A stretch of DNA of 64,000 nt from Polyangiaceae bacterium. Its GTDB lineage: Bacteria > Myxococcota_A > Polyangia > Polyangiales > Polyangiaceae. Location: assembly GCA_016715885.1 (NCBI GenBank), contig JADJXL010000003.1, positions 62,001 through 126,000 on the forward strand, written 5' to 3'. The notes beneath the pieces were generated by a model. It was not told where the DNA came from. It searched no databases and worked only from the letters and a program-made list of their open reading frames with translations. This document shows, piece by piece, positions 35,183 through 44,726 of the stretch. Numbering within the stretch: position 1 is the stretch's first letter; each line of letters opens with the position of its first letter. Position numbers and translations under genes: made by a program.

Positions 35183-36298
35183 ATGTATCGACTGCTGTTC
35201 CACCTGCTGCTTCGGCGCCTTCCGGCAGAAACGGCCCATCATGTTGGGTTTGCACTCCTGCGTTTCGTGATGGCGTTGCCAGGTGTGCGGCTCATCGCTC
35301 GAAAGCTGATGGCTCCGGCGAATCCTGCTTTGCGCGTGCGCGTGTGGGACCTCGACATGCCTGGACCGCTCGGTCTGGCCGCTGGCTTCGACAAAGACGC
35401 GCGCGGCTTCGAAGCGCTCGGTGCGCTCGGCTTTGCGTTTGTCGAAGTGGGAACCGTCACGGGGCAGCCGCAACCGGGCAACCCAAAACCGCGTCTTTTT
35501 CGGCTCGAGGCCGACCGAGCGCTCGTCAACCGCATGGGGTTCAACAACGAAGGATCGAACGCCGCTGCGGTTCGTCTGGCCAAACGCAAGCCCGGTGGAG
35601 TGATCGTAGGCGTGAACATCGGCAAGACGAAGGTTGTTCCTGACGAACTCGCGGCGGAAGACTACGTCGCGAGCGCCGAACGGCTCGCGCTACACGCGGA
35701 CTACATGGTGGTGAACGTGAGCAGTCCGAACACGCCGGGCCTGCGGGACTTGCAGTCCGTGGAGCGACTTGGGCCGCTGCTCGATGCCGTGCGCGAGGCG
35801 CTCGATCGAAGGTCGCCTTCGCGGCGCGTACCGCTGCTCGTGAAGATCGCGCCGGACTTGGCGGATGCGGACATCGATGCGATAGCGGACATGGCGATGG
35901 AGCGGAAGCTCGATGGGATCATCGCGACGAACACGACGATCGGGCGGACGGGTTTGTCCACGGATCCGGCGGTGATTTCCGCGATAGGCGCAGGGGGTTT
36001 GTCCGGGGCACCCTTGCGCGCGCGATCGCTCGAAGTGCTGCGTCGCCTGCGTGCGCGAGTCGGGGACAAACTCGTGCTGGTCGCGGCAGGAGGCATCGCG
36101 TCGGCGGAGGACGCATGGGAGCGCATGGCCGCCGGAGCGACGCTCGTGCAGGCGTATACGGCGTTCGTGTACGAAGGTCCGCTGTTCGCTCGTCGCGTGC
36201 ACGAGGGGCTCGCGTCGCGGCTTCGCGCGGAAAACGTGGACTCAATCATTCGAGTCGTCGGGCGAGACGCTGAGCGAACGCTTCACGAGCTGCACTGA
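35183..36298 (+). CDS. pyrD: Dihydroorotate dehydrogenase, class 2 (quinone)
   Basis: A 371-aa FMN enzyme of pyrimidine biosynthesis that oxidises dihydroorotate to orotate with a membrane quinone. Class 2 features: an N-terminal hydrophobic/amphipathic region for membrane contact (MYRLLFHLLLRRLP), PLGLAAGFDKDARG, the catalytic Ser loop VNVSSPNTPGLRDLQ, LVKIAPDL, and the FMN phosphate loops NTTIGR and AAGGIASAEDAWERM. Followed 13 bp later by an MFS gene and then a coupled lipoprotein, probably one transcript. Confidence 0.95.
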   Translation: MYRLLFHLLLRRLPAETAHHVGFALLRFVMALPGVRLIARKLMAPANPALRVRVWDLDMPGPLGLAAGFDKDARGFEALGALGFAFVEVGTVTGQPQPGNPKPRLFRLEADRALVNRMGFNNEGSNAAAVRLAKRKPGGVIVGVNIGKTKVVPDELAAEDYVASAERLALHADYMVVNVSSPNTPGLRDLQSVERLGPLLDAVREALDRRSPSRRVPLLVKIAPDLADADIDAIADMAMERKLDGIIATNTTIGRTGLSTDPAVISAIGAGGLSGAPLRARSLEVLRRLRARVGDKLVLVAAGGIASAEDAWERMAAGATLVQAYTAFVYEGPLFARRVHEGLASRLRAENVDSIIRVVGRDAERTLHELH

Positions 36299-36311
36299 GG
36301 TGCGGTAACGT

Positions 36312-37559
36312 GTGAGGGTGAGCCCAACGGACGCAAAGAAGACGCCGCACCCATTCATATACTTCATCTTGTTTTTGCCGTTCGGTGCGACGTCGGGGTT
36401 CGTCGCGGTGACCATCGGTCATTTTGCGGCTCGCGCGGGATTCAGCGATGGGGCGATTGCGGCGATGGTCGCCATGAATACGCTCCCGCACACGTGGAAA
36501 TTCTTGTGGGCACCGATTGTCGACACATTATGGAATGGCCGCGGATGGTATATCAGCGCAAACCTTTTGAGCTCCGTCGCAATCATGGCGATGGGACTCG
36601 TGCCCATTACGCAAGAAAACTTGGAACTTCTGACGGCCATCATTTTCGTCAATGGTCTTGCGACGACGTTCGTGGGCATGTGCACCGAATCGCTCATGGC
36701 TCACTTGACGCCTCTTTCGGATCGCGGACGAGCGGCGAGTTTTTCGCAGGCGGGTAACGTCGGCGGATCGCTCGTTGGAGGGATAGCTCTTACGATTGCA
36801 GAGCACACGCAGCGTGCGTACGTGCCCGCATTCGTCGTTGGTGCCGCGCTTCTCGCGTGTTCCGGTGCGCTGCTCACGATGCCTGCGCCCCCGAAGACCA
36901 AACCCGAGGGACTACGCAAAGCATTTCGAGATGTTTTCGACGATATTTGGTCCGTGCTTGCATCACGGAGCGGGATTTTTGCCGTCGTGCTCTGTTTCAT
37001 GCCCATCGGTGCCGGAGGTGCGGCGAATCTTTTTGCCGCGATGGCGAGCGATTGGAAAGCATCCGTTGAAGTCGTCGGCTTTTCGAATGGATTTGGTTCC
37101 GGAATTGGGGCCATTGCCGGATGCCTCGTCGGAGGACGGATCTCCGATGCGATAAACCGCAAGAGCGCCTATGCCGTTGCAGGAGTGGCGCTGGCCGTTT
37201 TCACGTTTGGCATGGCCATGGGACCTCGAACTCCCCTCTCCTACGCTTTCTTCGTGCTGCTCTATAATTTTGGCATTGGTCTTTGTTACTCGACGTTTTG
37301 CGCGTTCGTCCTGGAGATCATCGGCAAGGGTGCGGCGGCGACGAAATACAATATTTTTGCCTCGCTTGCGAACATTCCAATTTACGCCATGGGACGATTC
37401 GATGGTTACGTGTCGGATCATCATGGCCGAACGGCCATGTTGTGGGTCGACGGCGGCGCCGGTGCAGTTGGCGCCGCGCTTCTCGTGCTCTTCGCCATTT
37501 TGCTCAAACCGGGAACGGGAACGAAACCGCAGACGAGCACCTTACCGGAGCATGCGTGA
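36312..37559 (+). CDS. MFS transporter
   Basis: A 415-aa permease with about 12 TM helices. The first loop motif is weak, but the architecture (6+6 helices, central loop rich in Pro/Lys near residue 195) and WKFLWAPIVDTLW resemble AmpG/PAT-type MFS carriers. Start GTG 36312, with a second in-frame GTG at 36318. Its TGA overlaps the next gene's ATG. Substrate unknown. Confidence 0.85.
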   Translation: MRVSPTDAKKTPHPFIYFILFLPFGATSGFVAVTIGHFAARAGFSDGAIAAMVAMNTLPHTWKFLWAPIVDTLWNGRGWYISANLLSSVAIMAMGLVPITQENLELLTAIIFVNGLATTFVGMCTESLMAHLTPLSDRGRAASFSQAGNVGGSLVGGIALTIAEHTQRAYVPAFVVGAALLACSGALLTMPAPPKTKPEGLRKAFRDVFDDIWSVLASRSGIFAVVLCFMPIGAGGAANLFAAMASDWKASVEVVGFSNGFGSGIGAIAGCLVGGRISDAINRKSAYAVAGVALAVFTFGMAMGPRTPLSYAFFVLLYNFGIGLCYSTFCAFVLEIIGKGAAATKYNIFASLANIPIYAMGRFDGYVSDHHGRTAMLWVDGGAGAVGAALLVLFAILLKPGTGTKPQTSTLPEHA

Positions 37560-38641
37560 TGATGCGATTCGTAGGTTTTTCATTTGGAGTGATACTACTT
37601 GGCGGCTGTTCGGATCCGATGCCAAACGTGTCGGAATTGCCAGACACGCGGTGCAAAAATGTGATTGCGTACGAGCTTTCTGGCAAGCCCAACCTCACAG
37701 CCACGCACCGTTACGACGGGGATGATGGCGAATTGACGGAGTACGTCGAGACGAACGCTTCGGGAGACCAAGTATTTCGTTTGTCGAGAACGTACGACGC
37801 AAAAGGTCGGCGCATTGGGCAAGTGGTGGACACGACACGTCTCGACCCGGGTCACCGCGAAATGTCGTGGGAGTACGACGAGCAAGACCGCGTGACGCGC
37901 ACGACGTACGATGGTTGGGGAGCGGACGAGAAAAAGCGGGAGACGCGAATCTATTATGATGCAATGGGGCGGCGCGAGCACACGGAGACGTATGAGAATG
38001 AGGTGCTGTCCGATCGCGTGAACTACGTGTACATCGAAGGCGAGCCCGCCATCATGGAACAGCGAAACATCGACGTCACAGATGGATCGCTCGAGTATGG
38101 ATTTCGGTACATCGTCGCCGATGGCAAATGGCTGACGCGCACAGAAATTTTCAATGTTGAAATCATTCAGTCGGTAGAGACGTACACGTATCAAGACATG
38201 AACAAAGGCATCGTGTCACGTCGCGATCTCGATCTCCCGGCCGACGGAATCATCGAATATTCGGATCATTATTTCTGGGATGCCAATGATCGGCTGGAGC
38301 GCGTCGAATTCGACGACGGCGCAGACGGTGCGGTGGATCAGAAGTATGCGTACGAATACGATGCGGCCGGCAGAGTCATCAAAAAGCATTGGTTCGTGTA
38401 CGACCAGGGGCACCTCGAATTCGTCACGGTCATCGATTGGTCGGACAAAGGTTTGACGTATGTCGAGCGATCGGATGCATTGAACGGCGGAGTCATTGAA
38501 AGCTGGTCGTTCACGTACGGATGTGAAAACCCGACGATGGACGTGCCGATTGCGCCAATCCAAGGCTTTCGCTACGAAACGACGACGTTCCCTCACGAGC
38601 TCGATACCACGAAATGGTGGCGTTCGTTCGAGATGCTGTAG
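37559..38641 (+). CDS. YD/RHS-repeat-like lipoprotein
   Basis: A 360-aa lipoprotein with signal peptide and lipobox ILLGGC (Cys ~16). The mature part is a series of YD-type repeats (RLSRTYDAKGRRIGQV, WEYDEQDRVTRTTYDG, YYDAMGRREHTE, HYFWDANDRLERVEFD, YEYDAAGRVIKK). In RHS proteins these form a beta spiral; here they are without a C-terminal toxin. Tandem ATGs at 37559 and 37562 overlap the MFS stop. Probably periplasmic or on the outer membrane; partner unknown. Confidence 0.8.
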   Translation: MMRFVGFSFGVILLGGCSDPMPNVSELPDTRCKNVIAYELSGKPNLTATHRYDGDDGELTEYVETNASGDQVFRLSRTYDAKGRRIGQVVDTTRLDPGHREMSWEYDEQDRVTRTTYDGWGADEKKRETRIYYDAMGRREHTETYENEVLSDRVNYVYIEGEPAIMEQRNIDVTDGSLEYGFRYIVADGKWLTRTEIFNVEIIQSVETYTYQDMNKGIVSRRDLDLPADGIIEYSDHYFWDANDRLERVEFDDGADGAVDQKYAYEYDAAGRVIKKHWFVYDQGHLEFVTVIDWSDKGLTYVERSDALNGGVIESWSFTYGCENPTMDVPIAPIQGFRYETTTFPHELDTTKWWRSFEML

Positions 38642-38700
38642 TCGTGCATTGACGCAGGAAGGCTCGACGGGGCGCGTCACGCGCACCAGCGCGCGCTCGA

Positions 38701-39387
38701 TTAAGCTTCCCGTGACGTCAACGTAATGGCGGCAAACGGCACCAACGCGGCCGTGGCGAAGAAGAAAAGCCAGCCGCCCATGGCAACTCGCACAAACGCT
38801 CGCGGTTCGGTTGCCGCAAGCTCGAGGACGATCGTCATGGCGAGCAGCGCCATGGTCGCCAAGATGTGCTGAAAACGCCGCCATCCGGAAACGAAAAACG
38901 AACGCGCGATGGCGCCAAGCGCCAGCGTCAACGCAGCGACGCCTGCCCATACGTAGACCGCATGCGCATCGCGATATTCCGACTTCAAAATCATTGCGAC
39001 GAGCGCTCCTGTTCCGAGCGCTTGAATCAACGTGATGGCCGTGCTCGTGCCAATGAGGATTTTTCCGGGAACGGCGCGTTTCAATCCCCGGACGATGCCG
39101 AACAGGCCGAGACACACGGGCCAACCGAAAATGCCGATCAACATGACCCTCCCGGTCGCATCGTGGCGCGCCATGTACCAAAACGAGTGGTCACGTTCGA
39201 CGGGAAGAAACACGGGGGCCGCAAGCAGCATGAGCAGCGCCGACGCAAAAATGATCACACGGCGATCTTGTTCGCTACGCAGGTCGATGTCACCTGCCGC
39301 AGTGGATTGCTTATCGACCGGTTTGTCCGGCTCCGCCGCAGTATTCTCGTCGGCGGACTGTTCGTCCGTTTCGTGTTCGTTCGTCAT
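38701..39387 (-). CDS. Six-TM membrane protein (228 aa)
   Basis: A charged, acidic N-terminal ~40 residues precede about six TM helices (for example VIIFASALLMLLAAPVFL and FVRVAMGGWLFFFATAAL). I do not recognise a family. ATG 39387 overlaps the DUF2330 stop by 4 bp, so the two are translationally coupled and probably function together in the envelope. Confidence 0.72.
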   Translation of the reverse strand: MTNEHETDEQSADENTAAEPDKPVDKQSTAAGDIDLRSEQDRRVIIFASALLMLLAAPVFLPVERDHSFWYMARHDATGRVMLIGIFGWPVCLGLFGIVRGLKRAVPGKILIGTSTAITLIQALGTGALVAMILKSEYRDAHAVYVWAGVAALTLALGAIARSFFVSGWRRFQHILATMALLAMTIVLELAATEPRAFVRVAMGGWLFFFATAALVPFAAITLTSREA

Positions 39388-40946
39388 GACGACCTCGGCG
39401 CGCGATTGCGTTTTGCTACGAGAATGCCGGCAACACCCGCGAGGAAACCTAGAATCAGCGCCAAGTTGAATGAACTGACGCGGGACATCCAAATGCGCAG
39501 CGTGTTGTACTGCCTGGTGATGGGTTTGATGGCCGTGGGTTTCAAGCCAAGGGAATCCACGTTTTCCGCGACGAGCGACGCGAGAGACACGCCCTCGCGC
39601 GGGACGAATGCGAGATCTTTGGCGCCCTCGACGTTGCGCGGAGATCCATCCCAGCGGTCGAATACGGGGTTGTCACACGTGATTTCCCCTTTCCATCGAT
39701 GCCTCACGATGTAACGACCTTGAAACATGTTTTGCCCATTCGGCACGACCTTCGCAGCATGTTTGTCCGGGCCATTTCCCCATCCGTTTCCGCCTTGGAT
39801 GGGAGCTGCGGCACGAAAAACCAAATCTTCGCCGAGCGCTTCTTTCGTGTAACGTACGTGCAATCGTGTAATCGTTGCTTCCCACGGTGAAATGCCGCTC
39901 GGTGGGGGCGATCCCGGTGGGAGATCCGTATCGCGTGCAGTGAGCAGCGTGTCACCTCCGAGCGTTGCGATGTCGCTCGGATCCAGGGTTGGTCCTGGAC
40001 ATGGATCGCACGTCCCGGCGCTCCAGGCATATTCAGTGACGACGGGGGTTTTCGTTTTTTCAATGGCCTTGTCGAAAAGCGCGACGTAGAATGCGCCGAA
40101 TGCGGGAATCGCCGCCTCGTCGAGCTCGATGTTCGTCGGAATCGTGATATTGGGATAGTTCGCCGCTTCGTAGCGCTGATTCTTGGCGATGATGTTGACG
40201 ATCAAGTCCTGCGTGCCGCTCGAATTGAGCAGCCCGAGGCGCACGGGGAGCCGAAACGAATCGTCGTCGTAATGAAAGCGCAATGGCGAGAGCGTCGCCA
40301 TACCCTTTTCGAAGGTGACCTTCGAAGGATCGACCTTGGCCACGAAAAACTTGGAGCCCATTTGCACATAGGGCCGAAGTACAGGCTCGGCCCCGTCGGG
40401 AATGCGGTAACCATTCGATCGAAGCCACGTATCGAGCGCTGACGAATCATCGGCCGATAGAATCACGATATCGTATTCGCCGACGGTAAATTCGGCTTCG
40501 ATACGCACGAGCGGCCGGCCTCCGCCGCCGACGTCTAGGGCAGGAGGCGCTGGCATGGCGGCCACGGCTTCGGCTCGCATCTTGTAGTCGACATGGTCTT
40601 CGTAGCAGGGATCCTGTTCCCAGTATTGAACGAGCCGCGGGGCGGTGAGTTGATCGACGCGATCGAATACGCTGCGCGGAAGCGTCTTGACGTTTTCTTT
40701 TTGCAAGACGACCGGTACGGGGACGACCATGGCAAAGGCCTCGGGAGGCCCTTGGTAATTGTTTTGCATCGAAAGGACCGTGCGCATGCCTTGGCGCAAG
40801 AGCACGACCTGCGTTGCATTGTTGTAGAGTTTCGTGTCGGCTCCGCCCACGTAGAAGCCGCAAAACGCCTGGGAATCGGGCGCAAACGAAATCGCTGCGA
40901 GGACCATGGGAACGGCAAATGCGATGGCGCGAAGATGTGCCGACAT
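39384..40946 (-). CDS. DUF2330 family exported protein with C-terminal TM
   Basis: A 520-aa secreted protein of a type seen often in myxobacteria and relatives (DUF2330). It has a cleavable signal (AISFAPDSQA), then the typical FCGFYVGGADTKLYNNATQVVLLRQG opening (only its first part is diagnostic), a large beta-rich domain and a CDPCPGPTL Cys pair. Near the C-terminus a TM helix (LALILGFLAGVAGILVA) is followed by a short basic tail (KRNRAPR). ATG 40946 or 40964. Function unknown; probably periplasmic and anchored by the tail. Confidence 0.82.
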   Translation of the reverse strand: MSAHLRAIAFAVPMVLAAISFAPDSQAFCGFYVGGADTKLYNNATQVVLLRQGMRTVLSMQNNYQGPPEAFAMVVPVPVVLQKENVKTLPRSVFDRVDQLTAPRLVQYWEQDPCYEDHVDYKMRAEAVAAMPAPPALDVGGGGRPLVRIEAEFTVGEYDIVILSADDSSALDTWLRSNGYRIPDGAEPVLRPYVQMGSKFFVAKVDPSKVTFEKGMATLSPLRFHYDDDSFRLPVRLGLLNSSGTQDLIVNIIAKNQRYEAANYPNITIPTNIELDEAAIPAFGAFYVALFDKAIEKTKTPVVTEYAWSAGTCDPCPGPTLDPSDIATLGGDTLLTARDTDLPPGSPPPSGISPWEATITRLHVRYTKEALGEDLVFRAAAPIQGGNGWGNGPDKHAAKVVPNGQNMFQGRYIVRHRWKGEITCDNPVFDRWDGSPRNVEGAKDLAFVPREGVSLASLVAENVDSLGLKPTAIKPITRQYNTLRIWMSRVSSFNLALILGFLAGVAGILVAKRNRAPRSS

Positions 40947-41094
40947 GATTTGCGATGGTCGCACGGACGCTTCTCGTCACGCAAGATGATTGCGCGCGCT
41001 ATTCTGCACGAGTGCACCCGTGCCCCGAGGCGATGGCTGAACGTCGTCCTCGACGACCAGCGACGCGGCACTATATCGCCCGTGGGATGCAAAA

Positions 41095-42033
41095 ATGACA
41101 GCGCTGATAAAAACAGGAACCGCTGCCTGGGCCGACCGATTGCTCGTGACCTCCGGATGGTACCCGCCGAACGTGCGCAGCGCCGAAGCGAAGCTCAAGT
41201 ATTACGCTTCGCAATTTCCAATCGTCGAAAACGACGCTGGATACTGGGCAGTGTTCACCCCGCAGCAAGTGCAGCTCTGGGCCCAGCGAACGCCGGAGAG
41301 CTTCACCATGAACATGAAGGCACACGCGCTCTTGACCGGCCATTACACGGACCCCAAGCGCTTGCCCAAGGACATCCGTAATGAATTGCCAAAAGAATTG
41401 CTGGAAAAGGAGCACGTATACCCGCGCGACCTGGGCGCCGAGCTCATGCTCGAAATTCGTACGCGATTTCATGAAGCACTCGCACCACTTCATCAGGCCG
41501 GCAAGCTTGGCGTGGTGTGTTTTCAATTTCCCGTTTGGTTCCCGATTTCAGGTGTAAACAAGGAAAAACTCGTTTACATCAGAAGAGCATTCAAGCCCTA
41601 CCGCACGGCGGTGGAATTTCGCAATGCCACGTGGATGTCCGAAGAAAACCGTGACGAAACGCTCGAGTTTCTGGCGAATGCGGACATCGTTTACACGTGC
41701 GTGGACGAACCCCAAGGTTTTCCCTCGTCAGTGCCCCCCATCGTCGCCGCGACGAGCGATCTCGCCTATGTGCGAATGCATGGGCAAAACGCCATGCGCT
41801 GGGAAAGCGGTGCGCGCTCGGCAGCCGAACGATTCGAATACTTGTATTCGCGCGAAGAACTGAGCACCTGGGTGCCGAAAATCATGAAGCTTGCCAAAGA
41901 AACGCGCGAAGTCCACGTCATCATGAACAATTGCTACATCGACTATGCCGTGCGCAATGCGAAAGACATGACCGAGCTTCTAGCACAGGCCCAAGCGGAC
42001 CTCGTGTTGCTTCCAGAACGCCGCGCTGCATGA
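41095..42033 (+). CDS. DUF72 (YecE-like) TIM-barrel protein
   Basis: A 312-aa cytosolic DUF72 protein with a TIM-barrel-like fold. Motifs: GTAAWADRLLVTSGWYP at the first strand, FTPQQVQLWAQRTPESF, VCFQFPVWF, VEFRNATWMSEENRDETLEFL and YVRMHGQNAMRW near the C-terminus. The family has no firmly established biochemical role. Stand-alone gene, divergent from DUF2330. Confidence 0.88.
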   Translation: MTALIKTGTAAWADRLLVTSGWYPPNVRSAEAKLKYYASQFPIVENDAGYWAVFTPQQVQLWAQRTPESFTMNMKAHALLTGHYTDPKRLPKDIRNELPKELLEKEHVYPRDLGAELMLEIRTRFHEALAPLHQAGKLGVVCFQFPVWFPISGVNKEKLVYIRRAFKPYRTAVEFRNATWMSEENRDETLEFLANADIVYTCVDEPQGFPSSVPPIVAATSDLAYVRMHGQNAMRWESGARSAAERFEYLYSREELSTWVPKIMKLAKETREVHVIMNNCYIDYAVRNAKDMTELLAQAQADLVLLPERRAA

Positions 42034-42113
42034 CGTACGCGTCGACAAACCACCCGACGCGCTTCGACGAAATTCGTATTTGATCACGGCGCACCAGAGT
42101 AGACTCGAGTGTC

Positions 42114-42899
42114 ATGAACGACTGGCTCCATGCGTCGCCGAAGGCGCTGCGCGGAAAAACCGTGCATCGATTGGGCCTCGCCGCCAACTACGGCATCGAC
42201 GAAGATGGCGTCCGCGTTGCGATGGATCGCGGCATCAACTTGTTTCTGTGGACCATGCGCAACCAAGGCATGCGCAGCCCCGTGCTCGGCGCGGTCAAGA
42301 AGGAACGCGAGAAGGTTGCGATCATCGGGTTTGCGAAGGTTGGCTACTTCGGCTTCAGCGTTCGATCGGGTGCAGAAAGCCTGCTGAAAGAGCTCGGCAC
42401 CGACTACCTCGACGTGTACTTGCTCGGATGGCTCGGCACGGGCTCTGCCTGGACGAGCTCGACCGAACGCGAGATGCTGCACTTGCGTGAAAGCGGCAAA
42501 GTCAAGGCGATCGGCGCGAGCGTGCACGACCGTCCGCGCGCGGGAAAACTCGCGGAAAACTCGCCGCTCGATCTGCTCATGATCCGCTACAACGCGGCGC
42601 ACCCGGGCGCCGAGCGTGACATTTTTCCGCACGTGAAGGATCGCGCTCCGACGGTGCTTGCGTACACGGCGACGTCGTGGCGGAAGCTCTTGAAAAAGCC
42701 GCGAGGTTGGGATGGGCCAGCCATGACGGCGGGCGATTGTTATCGGTTTCAACTGACGAACCCGCACGTGGATCTCGCGCTGACGGGCCCGAAGAGCCGC
42801 GCGGAGCTCGAGCAGAACCTCGATGCTGTCGAACGCGGCCCGCTTTCCGACGACGAGGCGCGCTGGATGCGTGAGTTTGGCAAGGCCGTACATGGTTAG
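42114..42899 (+). CDS. Aldo/keto reductase (short)
   Basis: A 261-aa AKR-superfamily TIM barrel: GLAANYGIDEDGVRVAMDRGINLFLW corresponds to the first helices, then DYLDVYLLGWLG, KVKAIGASVHD and DLALTGPKSRAELEQN at the cofactor end. It is about 50 residues shorter than usual and the canonical catalytic Tyr in the FDTAxxY context is replaced here by LFLWTMRNQG, so catalysis may differ or be lost. Separate from the AKR at 20453. Confidence 0.78.
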   Translation: MNDWLHASPKALRGKTVHRLGLAANYGIDEDGVRVAMDRGINLFLWTMRNQGMRSPVLGAVKKEREKVAIIGFAKVGYFGFSVRSGAESLLKELGTDYLDVYLLGWLGTGSAWTSSTEREMLHLRESGKVKAIGASVHDRPRAGKLAENSPLDLLMIRYNAAHPGAERDIFPHVKDRAPTVLAYTATSWRKLLKKPRGWDGPAMTAGDCYRFQLTNPHVDLALTGPKSRAELEQNLDAVERGPLSDDEARWMREFGKAVHG

Positions 42900-42926
42900 T
42901 GCGGCGATGCGTCGATGGAGCAACGA

Positions 42927-43143
42927 ATGAGAACGTGGTTGCTACTTGCCCTTGTCGATTCTGAACATCGTTGCGTGCGCGCCCATCGCAGAACCGGAAG
43001 CTCCGCCGCAACCTGTGCCCGCGAGCCGCCCGCCACGGCGTGAGCCGCTGCCTCCAGCACCGTCGGACACGCCCCCGATCGTGTATGCGTCTGCGTCCAG
43101 CGTGAAACTGCGACAATTGCTGCGGCCGGAAGCGATCGACTGA
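42927..43143 (+). pseudogene. Small Pro-rich lipoprotein with apparent +1 frameshift
   Basis: ATG 42927 has a good SD (GGAG, 42916-42919) and starts a signal-peptide-like MRTWLLLAL. The frame that follows is not coding-like, whereas the +1 frame reads LSILNIVACAPIAEPEAPPQP, a hydrophobic core with lipobox IVAC and a Pro-rich mature part ending at TGA 43143. Removing one base near 42945-42953 would join them into a ~70-aa lipoprotein. Alternatively translation starts at TTG 42946. Either a sequencing error or a recent inactivation. Confidence 0.45.
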
Positions 43144-43292
43144 CGCTGAGCACGTGTGGATGTCATGACGTCATTTCACCCCGAAGCGCAGCCCAAACCC
43201 TTGACGATAACACATGAACGCCGTCTACTGGCATTCGCTTGTCGTAGGAGTGCGAAAAACGTTGCGGGGTTGCCTTCTGAGCCTGCATTGCC

Positions 43293-44699
43293 ATGTCGGA
43301 TGATCTCGTCGTTGGAGCGACATTCGCGAGTCGATACCGCATCGCACGAAGAATCGCCGCGGGCGGCATGGGTTCGGTGTACGAAGTGGTGCACCTCGAG
43401 ACGAATCGGCGCCGAGCGCTGAAGGTGATGCACCCGGACTTCGTGCAGAACGACGAGTCTCGCGACAGGTTTCGACTCGAAGCACGCGTCACGGCGCAGG
43501 TCGAGAGCGAGTACATCGTCGATGTCTTCGACGCTGGGATCGACGAGCTGACGCGCATGCCGTACCTCGTGATGGAGCTGCTTCAGGGCGAGGAGATCAG
43601 CAAACGAATCAAGCGCCTGGAACGGCTTTCGCCACACGATACGGTGCTTTATTTGCATCAAGCGGCGCTGGCGCTCGACAAGACGCACCGATCGCGCATC
43701 GTGCATCGCGATCTCAAGCCGGAAAATTTGTACCTGTGCGAGCGCGAGGATGGCCCTCCGCGTATCAAGTTGCTCGACTTCGGCATTGCGAAGATCGTCG
43801 CTGAAAACGCCGCATCGACGAACGCGACGCAAGCCGTGGGAACGCCGCTTTACATGGCACCCGAGCAGTTCTTGATCGATTCGGCCGTATCGCCCGCGAC
43901 CGACCTTTATGCGCTGGGAATGATTGCGTACACCATGCTCGTGGGGCAACCGTACTGGTTCGAGGAATCGAAGAGAGGGGCTAACGTGTTCGCTTTTGCC
44001 GCGTACGCGACGCTCGGCCCGCAAGAGGCGGCCACGGCGCGAGCGCATCGCTGTGGCGTTGCGCTGCCTCCGGCATTCGATGGATGGTTTGCCCGTGCGA
44101 CGGCGAAAAAACCCACCGATCGCTTTCCCACGGCAACGGCGATGGTTGCCGCACTCTCCGAAGCACTTGGACTGCCCCCACCTGCGGCTATCGTCGCCAG
44201 CGCGTACGTGCAAGGTGCGGAGTGCAATGACATGCCACCGCAGCCCGACCGGGATCGCGCCAGTCAGCATCCTGAAAGCTCGACGGCGTCGCAGCTTGGA
44301 ACCGCCACGACGACGAAAGGTCCGTGGAAGCAAGAGCGCCCGATCGTGGTGCTGGGCGGAGGATTTCTCGCGATATGCGCCATGCTTGCGCTGCTCTACA
44401 TCGTGGTTTCATCGCCGACCCAAAGCGACACGAGAAGCTCGGATGCGGCGCCTGCCAATTCCGCGCTTCCGCCCGAGGGTTTGCCCGAGGTGGTTCCCAT
44501 CGCGTCCGAGGAGCCCACGGCACCTATCGCCGACAGCGTGGTGGTAGAAGCAATGCCGACGACATCCGCTTCGGAAGAGGAAGCGTCGCCGCCACCGCCC
44601 ACCGCTGCACCTGCACCTGCACCTGCGCCTGCACGGGCACCTGCACCGAGAAACACGACAGTACCGACGAAGAAGAAGGGGCCGTGGATTCGTGACTAG
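43293..44699 (+). CDS. Hanks-type Ser/Thr protein kinase with TM and Pro/Ala-rich tail
   Basis: A 468-aa membrane kinase. The kinase domain (~residues 15-285) has IAAGGMGSVYEV (Gly loop), RALKVMHPDF (Lys), IVHRDLKPENLYL, DFGIAKIV and GTPLYMAPEQ, all required residues. A juxtamembrane linker is followed by one TM helix (VVLGGGFLAICAMLALLYIVV, ~350) and an extracytoplasmic Pro/Ala-rich tail ending in basic residues. The tail contains a hexamer DNA repeat. Likely first gene of a cluster with the TPR-type secreted protein and the Cys-rich lipoprotein downstream. Confidence 0.93.
   Translation: MSDDLVVGATFASRYRIARRIAAGGMGSVYEVVHLETNRRRALKVMHPDFVQNDESRDRFRLEARVTAQVESEYIVDVFDAGIDELTRMPYLVMELLQGEEISKRIKRLERLSPHDTVLYLHQAALALDKTHRSRIVHRDLKPENLYLCEREDGPPRIKLLDFGIAKIVAENAASTNATQAVGTPLYMAPEQFLIDSAVSPATDLYALGMIAYTMLVGQPYWFEESKRGANVFAFAAYATLGPQEAATARAHRCGVALPPAFDGWFARATAKKPTDRFPTATAMVAALSEALGLPPPAAIVASAYVQGAECNDMPPQPDRDRASQHPESSTASQLGTATTTKGPWKQERPIVVLGGGFLAICAMLALLYIVVSSPTQSDTRSSDAAPANSALPPEGLPEVVPIASEEPTAPIADSVVVEAMPTTSASEEEASPPPPTAAPAPAPAPARAPAPRNTTVPTKKKGPWIRD
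44605..44646 (+). repeat. CTGCAC hexamer tandem repeat in kinase tail
   Basis: Seven contiguous 6-bp units, five exactly CTGCAC (44605-44622, 44629-44634 and 44641-44646), one CTGCGC and one GGGCAC, encode Ala/Pro (and Arg) repeats in the extracytoplasmic tail of the kinase. Length changes would stay in frame. Confidence 0.8.
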
Positions 44700-44726
44700 C
44701 GCGTGATTCACTTGATTCGAAGGACG

